Source: Brevundimonas intermedia
GTDB taxonomy: Bacteria > Pseudomonadota > Alphaproteobacteria > Caulobacterales > Caulobacteraceae
Length of the DNA stretch: 64,000 nucleotides
Direction of reading: 5' to 3'
Assembly (NCBI RefSeq): GCF_027922165.1
Contig: NZ_BSFD01000004.1
Coordinates: 22,603 to 86,602 of the forward strand
Below, in pieces: positions 24,888 to 34,873 of the stretch; within the stretch, counting starts at the first letter, position 1; each line of letters starts with the position of its first letter. Below the pieces are notes generated by a model. It ran no database searches and was not told where the DNA came from. It saw only the letters and a list, made by a program, of their open reading frames with translations. Both the position numbers and the translations under genes were made by a program.

Positions 24888-24982
24888 TGAGCGCGACGCG
24901 CTCAGGAGTTTGTGGGACGCATTATTTCTTGGGCGCTGTCGTCCTTCGGGCTAGTGAGCCGGGAGGGCGGCAGCGCCCTTTT
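24888..24982 (+). promoter_or_regulatory. Structured leader of leuS (two hairpins)
   Basis: First hairpin: TGAGCGCG-A-CGCGCTCA at 24888-24904. Second: GGGCGCTG (24931-24938) pairs with CAGCGCCC (24971-24978) followed by TTTT, 16 bp before the GTG start. A GCGCT...CTTCGGGCT motif occurs twice (24864 and 24933). It could be an attenuator, but no T-box features were recognised. Confidence 0.4.
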
Positions 24983-24997
24983 GACTTCAGGACGACC

Positions 24998-27547
24998 GTG
25001 GCCCGTTACGAACCCAAGACCGCCGAACCCCGCCAGCAGGCTCGCTGGGCGGACGCCTCCGCCTTCGTGACGAAGGACACCGGCAGGCCGAAATACTATG
25101 TGCTTGAAATGTTTCCCTATCCGTCAGGGAACATCCACATGGGCCACGCCCGCAACTATGTGATGGGCGACGTGGTGGCGCGGTCCAAGCGCGCGCAAGG
25201 GTTTGACGTCCTGCACCCGATGGGCTGGGACGCCTTCGGCATGCCGGCCGAGAATGCGGCCATGGAGCGCGGCATCCATCCCAAGGGCTGGACCTACGAC
25301 AATATCGCCCAGATGCGCGACCAGCTGAAACTGCTGGGCCTGTCGCTGGACTGGTCGCGCGAGTTCGCGACCTGCGACCCGGAATATTACGGCAAGCAGC
25401 AGGCCTGGTTCCTGGCCCTGTATCGGCGCGGTCTGGTCTATCGCAAGGACGGGGTGGTCAACTGGGATCCGGTCGACAATACCGTCCTGGCCAATGAGCA
25501 AGTGATCGACGGGCGCGGCTGGCGTTCGGGCGCCGTGGTCGAGAAGCGCAAGCTGAACCAGTGGTTCCTGCGCATCACCGACTATGCCGACGACCTGATC
25601 GACGGTCTGAAGACCCTGGACCGCTGGCCCGAGAAGGTCCGGCTGATGCAGGAAAACTGGATCGGCCGGTCCAAGGGTCTGCAGATGACCTGGGCCTTCG
25701 CCGGCCAGGCGCCTGCGGGCTATGAATCCGGCGTCGAAATCTACACCACCCGGCCCGACACCCTGTTCGGGGCCAGCTTCCTGGGTCTGGCGCCGGATCA
25801 CCCGATCTCGAAACAGCTGGCCGAGGCCGATCCGGCGGTGGCCGACTTCGTCGCCAAATGCCGTGCGGGCGGCACGTCCCAGGCCGACATCGACCAGGCC
25901 GAGAAGATCGGCTGGAACACGGGCCTGAAGGCCATTCATCCCTTCACCGGCGCCGAGGTTCCGGTCTGGATCGCCAACTTCATCCTGTCGGAATACGGCA
26001 CGGGCGCTATCTTCGCCTGCCCGGCCCATGACCAGCGCGACCTGGACTTCGCCCGTAAGTACGGCCTGCCGGTGATCCCGGTGGTGCGCCCCGAGGGCGC
26101 GGGCGACGACTTCGCTGTGGGCGACGAGGCCTATACCGGCCCCGGCTCCATCTTCCATTCCGACTTCCTGGACGGCCTGGACATTGAGACGGCCAAGGCC
26201 GAGGCCGTGCGTCGCGTCGAGGCGGCCGGCACGGGCCAGGGCGCCACCATCTATCGGCTGCGCGATTGGGGCGTTTCGCGCCAGCGCTACTGGGGTTGCC
26301 CGATCCCCATCATCCACTGCCCGTCCTGCGGGCCGGTGGAGGTTTCGGCCGACCAGCTGCCGGTCGTCCTGCCTGACGACGTGACGTTTGACGTGCCCGG
26401 CAATCCGCTGGATCGCCATCCGACCTGGAAACACGTCAAATGCCCGTCCTGCGGCCAGGACGCGACGCGCGAGACCGACACGCTGGACACCTTCGTCGAC
26501 TCCAGCTGGTATTTCGCCCGTTTCACCGACCCGACGGCGGCCGAGCCGATCAATAGCGAGGCGGCGAACCGATGGCTGGCGGTGGATCAGTATATCGGCG
26601 GGGTCGAGCACGCAGTGCTGCACCTGCTGTACGCCCGCTTCATTACCCGCGCCCTGTCTGACGCCGGCATGCTGTCGGTGAAGGAGCCGTTCGCCGGCCT
26701 GTTCACGCAAGGCATGGTGGTTCACGAGACCTATCGCCGTGAGAACGGCCAGTGGGTCGAGCCCACCGACGTGGATCTGACCAATGCTGACGGCGTGCGG
26801 TCCGCCCGCCAGCTGTCGACCGGCGAGACCCTGATCATCGGCGACATCGAGAAGATGTCCAAGTCCAAGAAGAACGTCGTCGCGCCCCAGGAAATCCTGG
26901 AAAGCCACGGCGTGGACGCCGGCCGTCTGTTCGTCCTGTCCGACAGTCCGCCCGAACGGGACGTGCAGTGGACCCCCGGCGGGGTCGAGGGCGCCAGCCG
27001 GTTCGTGCAACGCGCCTGGACCCTGTTCGACGCCTATGACCCGGACTTCGCCGGCGAGGACAAGGCCAACGCCGAACTGCTGCGCGAGACGCACAAGGCG
27101 ATCAAAGCCGTGTCCGAAGGGGTCGAGGGTTTCCGCTTCAACTCGGCCATCGCCAAACTGTACGCCTTTGTCGCCACCGTCCGGGACAGCGCTCAGGCCG
27201 GCGGCGACGCCAAGCGTCAGGCCCTGTCGGCTCTGGCGCGACTGATCGCTCCCTTCACTCCGCACCTGGCCGAGGAATGCTGGACGCAGCTGGGCGAAGA
27301 CGGGATGGTTCTGGACGCGCCGTGGCCGGTGTGGGACGCTGCGCTCGCGGCCGACGACGAGGTGGTCCTGCCCATCCAGATCAACGGCAAGCGTCGCGCG
27401 GAAATCCGCGTGCCGCGCGGCATGGAGCCCGCCGAGGTCGAGGCCCTGGTTCTGGCCGACGAGACCGTGCAGGCGCGTCTGGAGGGTCTGAGCGTGAAGA
27501 AGATCGTCGTGGTCAAGGACCGGATCGTCAATCTGGTGGCCGGCTGA
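24998..27547 (+). CDS. leuS: Leucyl-tRNA synthetase
   Basis: An 849-residue class I synthetase charging tRNA-Leu. I chose the GTG at 24998 because translation gives [16 protein letters not shown], the expected N-terminus, with TCAGGACG as ribosome-binding site; the longer open frame runs through leader hairpins. HIGH-type motif [13 protein letters not shown], editing-domain [12 protein letters not shown], a zinc-ribbon-like CPSCG pair, KMSKSKKN and the C-terminal [11 protein letters not shown] are present. The stop overlaps the lptE start by 1 bp. Confidence 0.97.
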   Translation: MARYEPKTAEPRQQARWADASAFVTKDTGRPKYYVLEMFPYPSGNIHMGHARNYVMGDVVARSKRAQGFDVLHPMGWDAFGMPAENAAMERGIHPKGWTYDNIAQMRDQLKLLGLSLDWSREFATCDPEYYGKQQAWFLALYRRGLVYRKDGVVNWDPVDNTVLANEQVIDGRGWRSGAVVEKRKLNQWFLRITDYADDLIDGLKTLDRWPEKVRLMQENWIGRSKGLQMTWAFAGQAPAGYESGVEIYTTRPDTLFGASFLGLAPDHPISKQLAEADPAVADFVAKCRAGGTSQADIDQAEKIGWNTGLKAIHPFTGAEVPVWIANFILSEYGTGAIFACPAHDQRDLDFARKYGLPVIPVVRPEGAGDDFAVGDEAYTGPGSIFHSDFLDGLDIETAKAEAVRRVEAAGTGQGATIYRLRDWGVSRQRYWGCPIPIIHCPSCGPVEVSADQLPVVLPDDVTFDVPGNPLDRHPTWKHVKCPSCGQDATRETDTLDTFVDSSWYFARFTDPTAAEPINSEAANRWLAVDQYIGGVEHAVLHLLYARFITRALSDAGMLSVKEPFAGLFTQGMVVHETYRRENGQWVEPTDVDLTNADGVRSARQLSTGETLIIGDIEKMSKSKKNVVAPQEILESHGVDAGRLFVLSDSPPERDVQWTPGGVEGASRFVQRAWTLFDAYDPDFAGEDKANAELLRETHKAIKAVSEGVEGFRFNSAIAKLYAFVATVRDSAQAGGDAKRQALSALARLIAPFTPHLAEECWTQLGEDGMVLDAPWPVWDAALAADDEVVLPIQINGKRRAEIRVPRGMEPAEVEALVLADETVQARLEGLSVKKIVVVKDRIVNLVAG

Positions 27548-28026
27548 TGCGCGGTGCAGCGGTTTTCGCGGTGCTGGGCGCGCTGGCGGTCTCCGCCTGC
27601 GGCTTCACCCCCATGTACGCCGAGCCGGGCGTGGGCTCGCCTCTGCGTCGGATCGCCGTCTCGGCCCAGGACGACCGACTGGGCTATCGGTTGCGCGAGC
27701 AGCTGGAGGACGCCTTGGGCTGGGACCGGTCCGCTGCGCCCCTGTATCGCCTGACCACCCAGGTGGAACAGGAACGGCGCTCGCTGGGCCGCCGGATCGA
27801 CGATACCGCCACGCGTTACGAATTGACGGTCAAGGCGACCTGGACCCTGACCCCCGTGGCCGGCGGAGCGCCCGTCACGGGCGCGGAGACGGTGACCACC
27901 ACCTACGCCTCGGCCGACCAGCCCTATGCCGCCATCGCCGCCCAGCAGGACGGCGAGGAACGCGCCGCGTCCGAACTGGCGCGCCGGATCCGGCTGGACC
28001 TGATGCAGGCGCTGTCGAACCGGTGA
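27547..28026 (+). CDS. lptE: LPS assembly lipoprotein LptE
   Basis: A 159-residue lipoprotein with signal [20 protein letters not shown] (lipobox VSAC). It plugs the LptD barrel and helps insert LPS in the outer membrane. CGFTPMYA at the lipid-modified N-terminus, RRIAVSAQDDRLGYRLREQLEDAL and YELTVKATWTLTP are typical of alphaproteobacterial LptE. Placement between leuS and holA, with 1-bp and 4-bp overlaps, is conserved in proteobacteria and supports the call. Confidence 0.92.
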   Translation: MRGAAVFAVLGALAVSACGFTPMYAEPGVGSPLRRIAVSAQDDRLGYRLREQLEDALGWDRSAAPLYRLTTQVEQERRSLGRRIDDTATRYELTVKATWTLTPVAGGAPVTGAETVTTTYASADQPYAAIAAQQDGEERAASELARRIRLDLMQALSNR

Positions 28027-29075
28027 TCCTCGCCAAACGCCCAGAGATCGATCGCTTTCTGAAGGCGCCCGATCCGGCCATCCGGGCGGCGGTGATCCAC
28101 GGCAAGGACCGATCGGGCGTCGCCGAACGGGCAGAGGTTCTTTGCCGTACCGTCACCCCGGACCTGAACGACCCGTTCAATGTCACCGTCCTGACCGACA
28201 GCGACATCGACAGCGATGAATCCAAGCTGGAGGAGGCCCTGACGGCCATGTCCCTGATGGGCGGGCGTCGTCTGGTGCGGATCCGACTGTCGGCGCTGAA
28301 GCCCGGCGTGGACAAGGCCGTCGCCGCCGCCGTGAAGATCCATGCCGAGGGCGGCTATAATCCCGACGCCATGCTGGTGGTCGAGGCCGACCAGCTGGGC
28401 CGCGACTCCGCCCTGCGCAAGACGGCCGAGAAGGAAAACGGGGCCGTCGGCATCGTCTGCTATGAAGACGAGACCGGCGACGTCGCCCGCATGACGCGCG
28501 AGGCCCTGGCCGTCGACAAGGTGGGCCTGACCGCCGACGCCCTGGACCGGTTCGTCGGCCGCCTGCCGCGCGAGCGGGGCCTGATGCGTCAGGAGATCGA
28601 GAGGCTGGCCCTGTTCATCGGCCCCGGCTCGGGCCGGACCATCGATGTCGAAGAGCTGGAGCAGCATCTGGGCGTCGAACCGGACGCCTCCCTGTCCGAT
28701 GCGGCGCTTCAGGCCTTCGGCGCCCGACCCGGTCCCGCCCAGTCGGGTTTGAGGCGGGCGTTCGCTGAAGGCGAATCCTCGGTCCTGGCCGTGCGATCCG
28801 CGGCCCTCCACCTGGGACGGCTGCGCCGGATCAATATCCTGCAAGCCAATGGGGCGGGAGCCAAAGAGGCGGCCAAGGCGGCCGGCGTCTTCTGGAAACA
28901 GGAGGCGGAGATGCTGCGTCAGGCCCGCGCCTGGCGTCTGGAGGCGCTGGACGAGGTGCTGGACAGCATCAACACCGCCGATGTCGCCACCAAGACGACC
29001 GGCATGCCCGATCAGCTCATCGCCGAACGCCTGCTGCTGGAGATCGCCGGGCGGGCCCGTCGCCTGGGGCTGTAA
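28023..29075 (+). CDS. holA: DNA polymerase III subunit delta
   Basis: A 350-residue clamp-loader subunit that opens the beta clamp. It starts at a GTG overlapping the lptE stop (GTGA). IHGKDRSGVAERAEVL and LEEALTAMSLMGGRRLVRIRL match the N-terminal AAA-like domain. RQEIERLALFIG is the central region, and GLRRAFAEGESSVLAVRSAALHLGRL is the C-terminal collar region. It ends 9 bp from the convergent ftsK. Confidence 0.94.
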   Translation: MILAKRPEIDRFLKAPDPAIRAAVIHGKDRSGVAERAEVLCRTVTPDLNDPFNVTVLTDSDIDSDESKLEEALTAMSLMGGRRLVRIRLSALKPGVDKAVAAAVKIHAEGGYNPDAMLVVEADQLGRDSALRKTAEKENGAVGIVCYEDETGDVARMTREALAVDKVGLTADALDRFVGRLPRERGLMRQEIERLALFIGPGSGRTIDVEELEQHLGVEPDASLSDAALQAFGARPGPAQSGLRRAFAEGESSVLAVRSAALHLGRLRRINILQANGAGAKEAAKAAGVFWKQEAEMLRQARAWRLEALDEVLDSINTADVATKTTGMPDQLIAERLLLEIAGRARRLGL

Positions 29076-29084
29076 GCCCGTCCG

Positions 29085-31496
29085 TCAGACCATCGGCGGC
29101 GGACCGGCCAGGACGTCGCGTTTGCCGGCGTGGTTGGCAGGGCTGACCACGCCTTCCTGCTCCATCCGCTCGATCAACGAGGCGGCGCGGTTGTAGCCGA
29201 TCTGTAGCCGGCGCTGGACGTAACTGGTCGAGGCCTTGCGGTCGCGGGTGACCACGGCCACGGCGCGGTCGTACAGATCATCGCCGGAACCGCCGCCGCC
29301 CTCGTCGAAGCCGTTGTCCGCATCGCCGTCCGGCTCGTCGGTGATCAGGTCCAGATAGTCGGGCTCGGCCTGGGCCTTCAGGTGTTTGCAGACGTCCTCG
29401 ACTTCCTTGTCGTCCACGAATGGGCCGTGCAGGCGCGTGATCCGCCCGCCGCCGGCCATATAGAGCATGTCGCCCTGACCCAGCAGTTGCTCGCCGCCCT
29501 GTTCGCCCAGGATGGTGCGGCTATCGATCTTGGAGGTGACCTGGAAGCTGATCCGGGTCGGGAAGTTCGCCTTGATGGTGCCGGTGATGACATCGACCGA
29601 CGGGCGTTGCGTCGCCATGATAAGGTGGATGCCGGCGGCGCGCGCCATCTGGGCCAGGCGCTGGACGGCGCCCTCGACGTCCTTGCCGGCGACCAGCATC
29701 AGGTCGGCCATTTCGTCCATGACCACGACCAGGAAGGGCAGGGGCTCGGGCCGGATCTTCTCGGACTCATAGACCGGGCGGCCCTGGTCGTCGAAACCGG
29801 TCTGGACCGTGCGTTCGAAATGCTCGCCTTTCGCTTGGGCCTCGCGGGCGCGCTCGTTGTAGGAGGCGATGTTGCGCACGCCCAGCTTGGACATGCGGCG
29901 GTAGCGGTCCTCCATCTCGCGCACCGTCCATTTCAGGGCGACGACGGCCTTCTTCGGATCGGTCACGACCGGCGCCAGCAGGTGCGGGATGCCGTCATAG
30001 ACCGACAGCTCCAGCATCTTGGGGTCGATCATGATGAAGCGGCATTCGGCCGGGCTGTGGCGATACAGGATCGACAGGATCATGGCGTTGACCCCCACAG
30101 ACTTGCCCGAGCCTGTGGTGCCCGCGATCAGCAGGTGGGGCATGCGGGCCAGGTCGGCGACATAAGGCTCGCCGCCGATGGTCTCGCCCAGGGCCAGGGG
30201 CAGCAGGTGGCCCTTCTTGTCGTATTCGGCGCTGGACAGCAGGTCGCGTAGATAGACGGTCTCGCGCTTGGCGTTGGGCAGTTCGATACCGATGGCGTTA
30301 CGGCCCTGGACCACCGAGATGCGGCAGGCGCGGGCGGACATGGACCGGGCGATGTCGTCGGCCAAGGCGACGACGCGGCCGTGTTTCACCCCGGGGGCGG
30401 GCACCAGTTCGTACAGGGTGACGACGGGGCCGGGACGGATTTGGTCGATCACGCCGCGCACGCCGAACTCCTGAAGCACGCCCTCCAGCATCTTGGCGTT
30501 CTGCTTCAGGGAGTCCTCGTCCACCGAACCGACGCGCTGGGCCGGCTTGGTCAATATGCCGAGCGGCGGCAGGTCGAAGGCGCCTTCCGGACGATCAAAG
30601 ACGAAGGCCTGTTGGTCGGCGTCTTCCTTGCGGGGCTTGGGCGCCTTGACCGCAGCGACGCGCGGTTCGACCGAACGAGGCGCGGCGCGGGCGGCGGGGA
30701 CGGGCTCCTCCTCCCACGGCGGCAGGTCGTCATAGGCCGTCTGGGGACCATCGGGGTCCTGATCCGGCGCGAAGGCGGCGTCCATAACGGGCGCGGGCGT
30801 GCGAACCTCGGGCTTAGGCTTCGGCGCCGCCTTGGCGCGCGGTTTGCGAGCAGCCGGCGGGGGCGGCGCGGCGGGCGCGCGCAAGGACCTGCTCCAGTGG
30901 AGCGTATCGACGAAGTCCTTCGCGCGAAGGCCGATAGCGAAACCGGTCAGCCACAGGCCGCCGCCCAGAAAGACCAGGCCCGCGATGATCCGTCCGCCGG
31001 GAATGCGCAAGGCGCCCAGCCCTTGGGCGGTCAGGCCGGTGAAGGCGTCGCCCCACAGGCCGCCCAGACCGGCGGCCAGGGGCCAGGCGGCCGGCGCGGC
31101 CAAGGCGGCGAGGGCTGCGGACAACAACAGGGTTCCAGCCGTGGCGGCCAGGGCCTTGATCGGGCTGGGCTTCAATCTCTGCTGGATGGCGTCGCCGACC
31201 GCACGGGCCAGGCCGAAGGCGACCAGCAAAAGGGCGGCGGGCCAGGCGGCGAGACCCAGCGACTGCATGAACAAGTCCGCGAACAGGGCGCCGTTCGCGC
31301 CCAGCCAGTTGGTGGTCGGCAGGCTGGAGGCGGCGTTCAGACTGGCGTCCGCCGGGTTCCAAGAGACCAGGGCGACCAGCAGCAGGGTCGCCAGCAGGGC
31401 CTGAAGCACCCCGCGGAATCGCACGACGAAGGGCGCCTCCCACAGGATGCGGGCGCTGATCCAGGCCTGACGGCCGACGGCGAGGGCGGTGGACAT
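29085..31496 (-). CDS. ftsK: DNA translocase FtsK
   Basis: An 803-residue septal DNA pump. Four hydrophobic helices span residues 30-190. A Pro/Ala-rich linker covers about 205-310, shorter than in E. coli. The RecA-like motor has Walker [12 protein letters not shown] (459-468) and Walker [14 protein letters not shown]. The C-terminal gamma winged helix ([20 protein letters not shown]) recognises polar guide sequences. A CtrA-like box lies about 57 bp upstream. It is convergent with holA. Confidence 0.96.
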   Translation of the reverse strand: MSTALAVGRQAWISARILWEAPFVVRFRGVLQALLATLLLVALVSWNPADASLNAASSLPTTNWLGANGALFADLFMQSLGLAAWPAALLLVAFGLARAVGDAIQQRLKPSPIKALAATAGTLLLSAALAALAAPAAWPLAAGLGGLWGDAFTGLTAQGLGALRIPGGRIIAGLVFLGGGLWLTGFAIGLRAKDFVDTLHWSRSLRAPAAPPPPAARKPRAKAAPKPKPEVRTPAPVMDAAFAPDQDPDGPQTAYDDLPPWEEEPVPAARAAPRSVEPRVAAVKAPKPRKEDADQQAFVFDRPEGAFDLPPLGILTKPAQRVGSVDEDSLKQNAKMLEGVLQEFGVRGVIDQIRPGPVVTLYELVPAPGVKHGRVVALADDIARSMSARACRISVVQGRNAIGIELPNAKRETVYLRDLLSSAEYDKKGHLLPLALGETIGGEPYVADLARMPHLLIAGTTGSGKSVGVNAMILSILYRHSPAECRFIMIDPKMLELSVYDGIPHLLAPVVTDPKKAVVALKWTVREMEDRYRRMSKLGVRNIASYNERAREAQAKGEHFERTVQTGFDDQGRPVYESEKIRPEPLPFLVVVMDEMADLMLVAGKDVEGAVQRLAQMARAAGIHLIMATQRPSVDVITGTIKANFPTRISFQVTSKIDSRTILGEQGGEQLLGQGDMLYMAGGGRITRLHGPFVDDKEVEDVCKHLKAQAEPDYLDLITDEPDGDADNGFDEGGGGSGDDLYDRAVAVVTRDRKASTSYVQRRLQIGYNRAASLIERMEQEGVVSPANHAGKRDVLAGPPPMV

Positions 31497-31552
31497 GAAA
31501 GGCGTGACCTTCCGGGCGGGTGACGTTCGACCGTCCTTGTCGCACCTTCAGG

Positions 31553-31568
31553 GTTAAGAGGTTGTTTA
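31553..31568 (-). promoter_or_regulatory. CtrA-like box upstream of ftsK
   Basis: On the minus strand, TAAA-N7-TTAAC, one position off TTAA-N7-TTAAC, 57-72 bp before the ftsK ATG. The master cell-cycle regulator CtrA controls many division genes in Caulobacterales; binding here is inference. Confidence 0.4.
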
Positions 31569-31586
31569 CCAGCCCTGTCCGGATCC

Positions 31587-32678
31587 TCAGATGATCACCG
31601 AATCGACAGACCGACGCGGGGACAGAGGCAGGGTCGGGCCATAGCCGAGTCGGAGCACCAGATTCGGGCGCTTGCCGCCTTCTCCGACCAGGGCGGCCAA
31701 CTCGGGGCGCAGCACCGCGACTTCGACCGGTTGATTGACGAAGGCGTGGCGCAGGCCCAGGCCCGTCGCGGCCAGCATCAACCGTTGGCAGGCCCGGCCG
31801 ACGGCGATCCAGTGGGCCGGGTCGGACCGTTCCGCCACGAAGACGGCCACGGCGGCGGATGAGGCGATCTGGGCCTGATAGCGGGCGTTCTCGCTTGCGG
31901 CGGTAAAGAATTGATCGAAGGCGAGCCCGCCTAGGGCGTCGGGCAGGACGGGGCTGCCGCTGGCCGCCGAAAACAGGCCGTCGCCGTGGCGAAGCGCCGC
32001 GCGCGGATTGAACCGCAGCCACTGTTTCAGCTCGGCCATGAAGGCCGGATCGGCCATCTGGGCGCTGTTGCCGGCGACGACCAGGTCGCGGACGCGGTCC
32101 AGGCTGGGCCGGTCGATCAGAAGATGGACGGCGACCCCCGGCGCTGAAGCCGCCTGGCGCAGTCTCGCCAGCGCGTTCGCGGGTATGGGGCGGCCGTCAT
32201 AGAGGGTGCGGCTGGAGCGTCGGGCCGGTATGGCGGCAAACAGGGGATCAGGCTGTGCGGCGCCGGAGGTGAAGCTGTAGCGCAGGCTGGGTCCGTCGGC
32301 GCCCACGGTCAGTTCGCCGGGGCGGCCTGTCGCGGCGGCGGCGATCCGCAGGTTTTCGGCTGCGCAGCCCAGGCTGACGAAGAGATGGTGGTCATCCGGA
32401 TCGACCGCCGGCGTCCTGCGCGACAGGTCAGGCAGGATGTCGATGGCGCCGTCGGAGAGGCGAAACCGCCAGGGCTGGGTGTTGTGACCGCTGGCCGCCA
32501 GGGCCGCATAGCGGATCAGTTCGGTCAGCGGCGGCGCGTCTGTCAGGGGGGCGCGGAACCCGGCCGTCAGACGGTCATAGTCGCCGCGTGATCCGGTCGA
32601 GGCTCGCCAACCGACGCCGCCGACCGCGCCCAAGGCGAGCGTAGCGCCCGCGCCGATCAGAATCCGTCGCCTGTTCAC
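31587..32678 (-). CDS. Acg-family FMN-binding nitroreductase-like protein
   Basis: A 363-residue protein with GTG start and a twin-arginine-like leader (NRRRILIGAGATLALG). AASGHNTQPWRFRLSDGAIDI and the C-terminal LRHAFVNQPVE, LRLGYG match the Acg subgroup of nitroreductase-fold proteins, which resemble a tandem nitroreductase with reduced catalytic function and are linked to dormancy or low oxygen in mycobacteria. An FNR/FixK-like box lies 51-64 bp upstream, which fits oxygen-dependent control. Confidence 0.85.
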   Translation of the reverse strand: MNRRRILIGAGATLALGAVGGVGWRASTGSRGDYDRLTAGFRAPLTDAPPLTELIRYAALAASGHNTQPWRFRLSDGAIDILPDLSRRTPAVDPDDHHLFVSLGCAAENLRIAAAATGRPGELTVGADGPSLRYSFTSGAAQPDPLFAAIPARRSSRTLYDGRPIPANALARLRQAASAPGVAVHLLIDRPSLDRVRDLVVAGNSAQMADPAFMAELKQWLRFNPRAALRHGDGLFSAASGSPVLPDALGGLAFDQFFTAASENARYQAQIASSAAVAVFVAERSDPAHWIAVGRACQRLMLAATGLGLRHAFVNQPVEVAVLRPELAALVGEGGKRPNLVLRLGYGPTLPLSPRRSVDSVII

Positions 32679-32728
32679 CGTCAGTCTCCTGCTCCCGACA
32701 GTCTTGCGGCCGTCGTCCGGTGAAAGCC

Positions 32729-32742
32729 TTGACCTCAGTCAA
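32729..32742. promoter_or_regulatory. FNR/FixK-type box between Acg-like gene and ubiH
   Basis: TTGAC-CTCA-GTCAA, a perfect anaerobox-type palindrome, extended by CC and GG to 18 bp (CCTTGACCTCAGTCAAGG, 32727-32744). It lies 51 bp from the Acg-like start and 66 bp from the ubiH start, so it could serve either divergent gene. Confidence 0.6.
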
Positions 32743-32807
32743 GGGCCCGCGGGGCTGTGACGATTTCCAGTCTGGACCTTTACGTCATCGAGCGCGACAA
32801 GCCTGTC

Positions 32808-34061
32808 ATGGCAGACACTGACCGCTACGACATCATCATCGCCGGCGCCGGTTTGGCCGGGGCGGCCTTCGCCCTGGCGGCGACGCAGGGCGGGCTGAAG
32901 GTGGTGCTGGTCGATCCGCAGCCGTTCAGCGCCCAGCTGGCGCCGACCTTCGACGGCCGTTCGACGGCCGTCGCCTTTTCGACCTTCCGCATGCTGGACG
33001 CCCTGGGACTGGGCGAGACGCTGCGGCCGCACGCCTGCCGGATGGATCACATCCTGGTGACGGACGGCCGCCGACCGGGGGCAGCCAGCCGTGCGGCGTC
33101 GCCGGCCTTCCTGCGGTTTGACGCCGAGGAGATCGGCGGGCGCACCGGCGGCGAGCCGCTGGGCTATATGGTCGAGAACCGGCGGATTCGCGCGGCCCTG
33201 GCCGAGGCGGTGACTGCGGCGGGAATCGAGGTGCGGGCCCCGGCCTCGGTCGCTTCGGTCGAGACCGACACGGGCAAGGCGACCGTGACCCTGGCCGACG
33301 GGTCGGTCCTGACCGCCGCCCTGGTGGTGGGGGCGGAAGGGCGCGGCTCGACAGTGCGCCGCGCCGCCGGGATCGAGACCGTCGGCTGGGGCTATGGCCA
33401 GAGCGGGGTGGTGGCCACGGTTCGGCTGGGTCGCAACCACGGCAATGTCGCCCATGAATATTTCCTGCCCAGCGGGCCCTTCGCCATCCTACCCCTGACG
33501 GATCAGCGCGCCAGCCTGGTCTGGACCGAGACGACGCGACGGGCCGAGGCGCTGCGTGACGCTTCGGACGCGGCCTTCCAATCCCATCTGATGCGGCGCT
33601 TCGGGGAGTTTCTGGAGGGGGTTTCGGTCGAGGGGCCGCGCTTCGTCTATCCGTTGTCGCTTAGCCTGGCCGAAAAACTGATCGCCCCGCGCATCGCCCT
33701 GATCGGCGACGCAGCCCACGGGGTGCACCCGGTCGCCGGTCAGGGGCTTAACATGGGTCTGAAGGACGCCGCCGCCCTGGCCGAGGTGCTGGCCGAGGCG
33801 GCGCGGCTGGGCGAGGATCTGGGGGCCGAGACGGTGCTGGAGCGCTACGCCCGCTGGCGCCGGTTCGACACCGCAGCCCTGGCGGCCGGCTTCGACGCCT
33901 TCGTGCGGCTGTTTTCCAACGACATCGCCCCTGTGCGGATCGCGCGAGACCTGGGCATGGCGGCGGTGAACCGGATCGGGCCCTTGCGCCGGGCCTTCAT
34001 GCAGGAGGCCGGCGGGGCGACCGGGGATCTGCCGCGGCTGCTGCGCGGCGAAGCGGTCTAG
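32808..34061 (+). CDS. UbiH/UbiF/COQ6-family FAD monooxygenase
   Basis: A 417-residue flavoprotein hydroxylase of ubiquinone ring synthesis. The start at 32808 gives MADTDRYDIIIAGAGLAGAA; a GTG at 32757 is less likely. The FAD motif is GAGLAGAAFALAATQGG, GYMVENRRIRAAL and GAEGRGSTVR are present, and the second FAD motif is IALIGDAAHGVHPVAGQGLNMGLKD. Which ring carbon it hydroxylates cannot be read from sequence. Its 3' end overlaps the convergent SirB1-like gene by 4 bp. Confidence 0.92.
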   Translation: MADTDRYDIIIAGAGLAGAAFALAATQGGLKVVLVDPQPFSAQLAPTFDGRSTAVAFSTFRMLDALGLGETLRPHACRMDHILVTDGRRPGAASRAASPAFLRFDAEEIGGRTGGEPLGYMVENRRIRAALAEAVTAAGIEVRAPASVASVETDTGKATVTLADGSVLTAALVVGAEGRGSTVRRAAGIETVGWGYGQSGVVATVRLGRNHGNVAHEYFLPSGPFAILPLTDQRASLVWTETTRRAEALRDASDAAFQSHLMRRFGEFLEGVSVEGPRFVYPLSLSLAEKLIAPRIALIGDAAHGVHPVAGQGLNMGLKDAAALAEVLAEAARLGEDLGAETVLERYARWRRFDTAALAAGFDAFVRLFSNDIAPVRIARDLGMAAVNRIGPLRRAFMQEAGGATGDLPRLLRGEAV

Positions 34062-34873
34062 TTCAGCTGCAACCGAACGCGGTCGAAGGTCGTCGATCGC
34101 CGCGCTTCCTCCACGCCGTCCAGACCGTGGGCGCGGGCCAGGGCTTCCAGTGAGCCGGCTAAAGCCCCTTGCTTCTCGCGCGCGGCGGCGACGTCCAGCC
34201 AGGGGCGGTGGTCGTCCGGGTCCAGCAGGGCGCGACGCAGGGCCGAGCGTTCGGCGGCGTCATAGTCGCGGCTGCGAATGGCGCGGCTGAACAGCAGATT
34301 TTGCAGCCGGATCAGCGACTGGCGGTCCGTCACCGGGGCCATCAGCAGATCCAGCCGATCCGCGACGTGGGGCGTCAGGCCGGCCCGCAGCGCACGTCGG
34401 GTCAGTTCGCTGGGCAGGACCAGCCGACCCTGGCTGAAGGGGTCAAGGGCGACAGGGCCTTCGGCCGTCTCGACCCGAACCAGGAAATGGCCCGGAAAAT
34501 CGACGCCTGCGGCCTTGAGCCCGGCCGCTCGGGCCGCATGGAGGTAGAAGACCGCCAGGGCCGCCGACAGGCCGCGCCGACGCTCGGCCACGTCGATGAT
34601 GTCTGTATTGGCGGGATGGTCCGCGTGCAGCAGGTCGCCGTTCAGTTGCAGATCGGCGGACAGGGTCTCGGACAGGGCCTCGTCGGGGCCCTCGCCGCCG
34701 ATCCGCTCCTTCAGCCGTTCACAGGCGCTACGGGCCAGGGTGCGGACGGGCTCGGGGTCGCGGAACGGATAGTCGTGGATGGCGCAGGCGATCGCCGCCT
34801 CCAGCAAGGGGAAGCTGTCGTCGCCGCCCTCTCCGGCCGACGTCAGGATGGCCTCGGCCTCTTCCCGCGTCAT
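34058..34873 (-). CDS. SirB1-family transglutaminase-like/TPR protein
   Basis: A 271-residue protein. The first half carries RRGLSAALAVFYLHAARAAGL and VDFPGHFLVRVE, the degenerate transglutaminase core of the SirB1 family (PF13369). The second half has TPR-like helices. Catalytic cysteine is not evident, as in much of the family. Function unknown. The 5' end overlaps yraN's stop by 4 bp, so it is probably last in the maeB-rsmI-yraN-sirB1 run. Confidence 0.85.
   Translation of the reverse strand: MTREEAEAILTSAGEGGDDSFPLLEAAIACAIHDYPFRDPEPVRTLARSACERLKERIGGEGPDEALSETLSADLQLNGDLLHADHPANTDIIDVAERRRGLSAALAVFYLHAARAAGLKAAGVDFPGHFLVRVETAEGPVALDPFSQGRLVLPSELTRRALRAGLTPHVADRLDLLMAPVTDRQSLIRLQNLLFSRAIRSRDYDAAERSALRRALLDPDDHRPWLDVAAAREKQGALAGSLEALARAHGLDGVEEARRSTTFDRVRLQLN

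Noticed and set aside
24863..24997. T-box leader or leucine leader peptide before leuS
   Set aside because: No T-box sequence, no run of Leu codons after a start; T-box control of leuS is unusual in alphaproteobacteria.
25124..27265. A 713-codon minus-strand open frame opposite leuS
   Set aside because: Antisense shadow of a highly conserved gene; the translation is low-complexity and resembles nothing.
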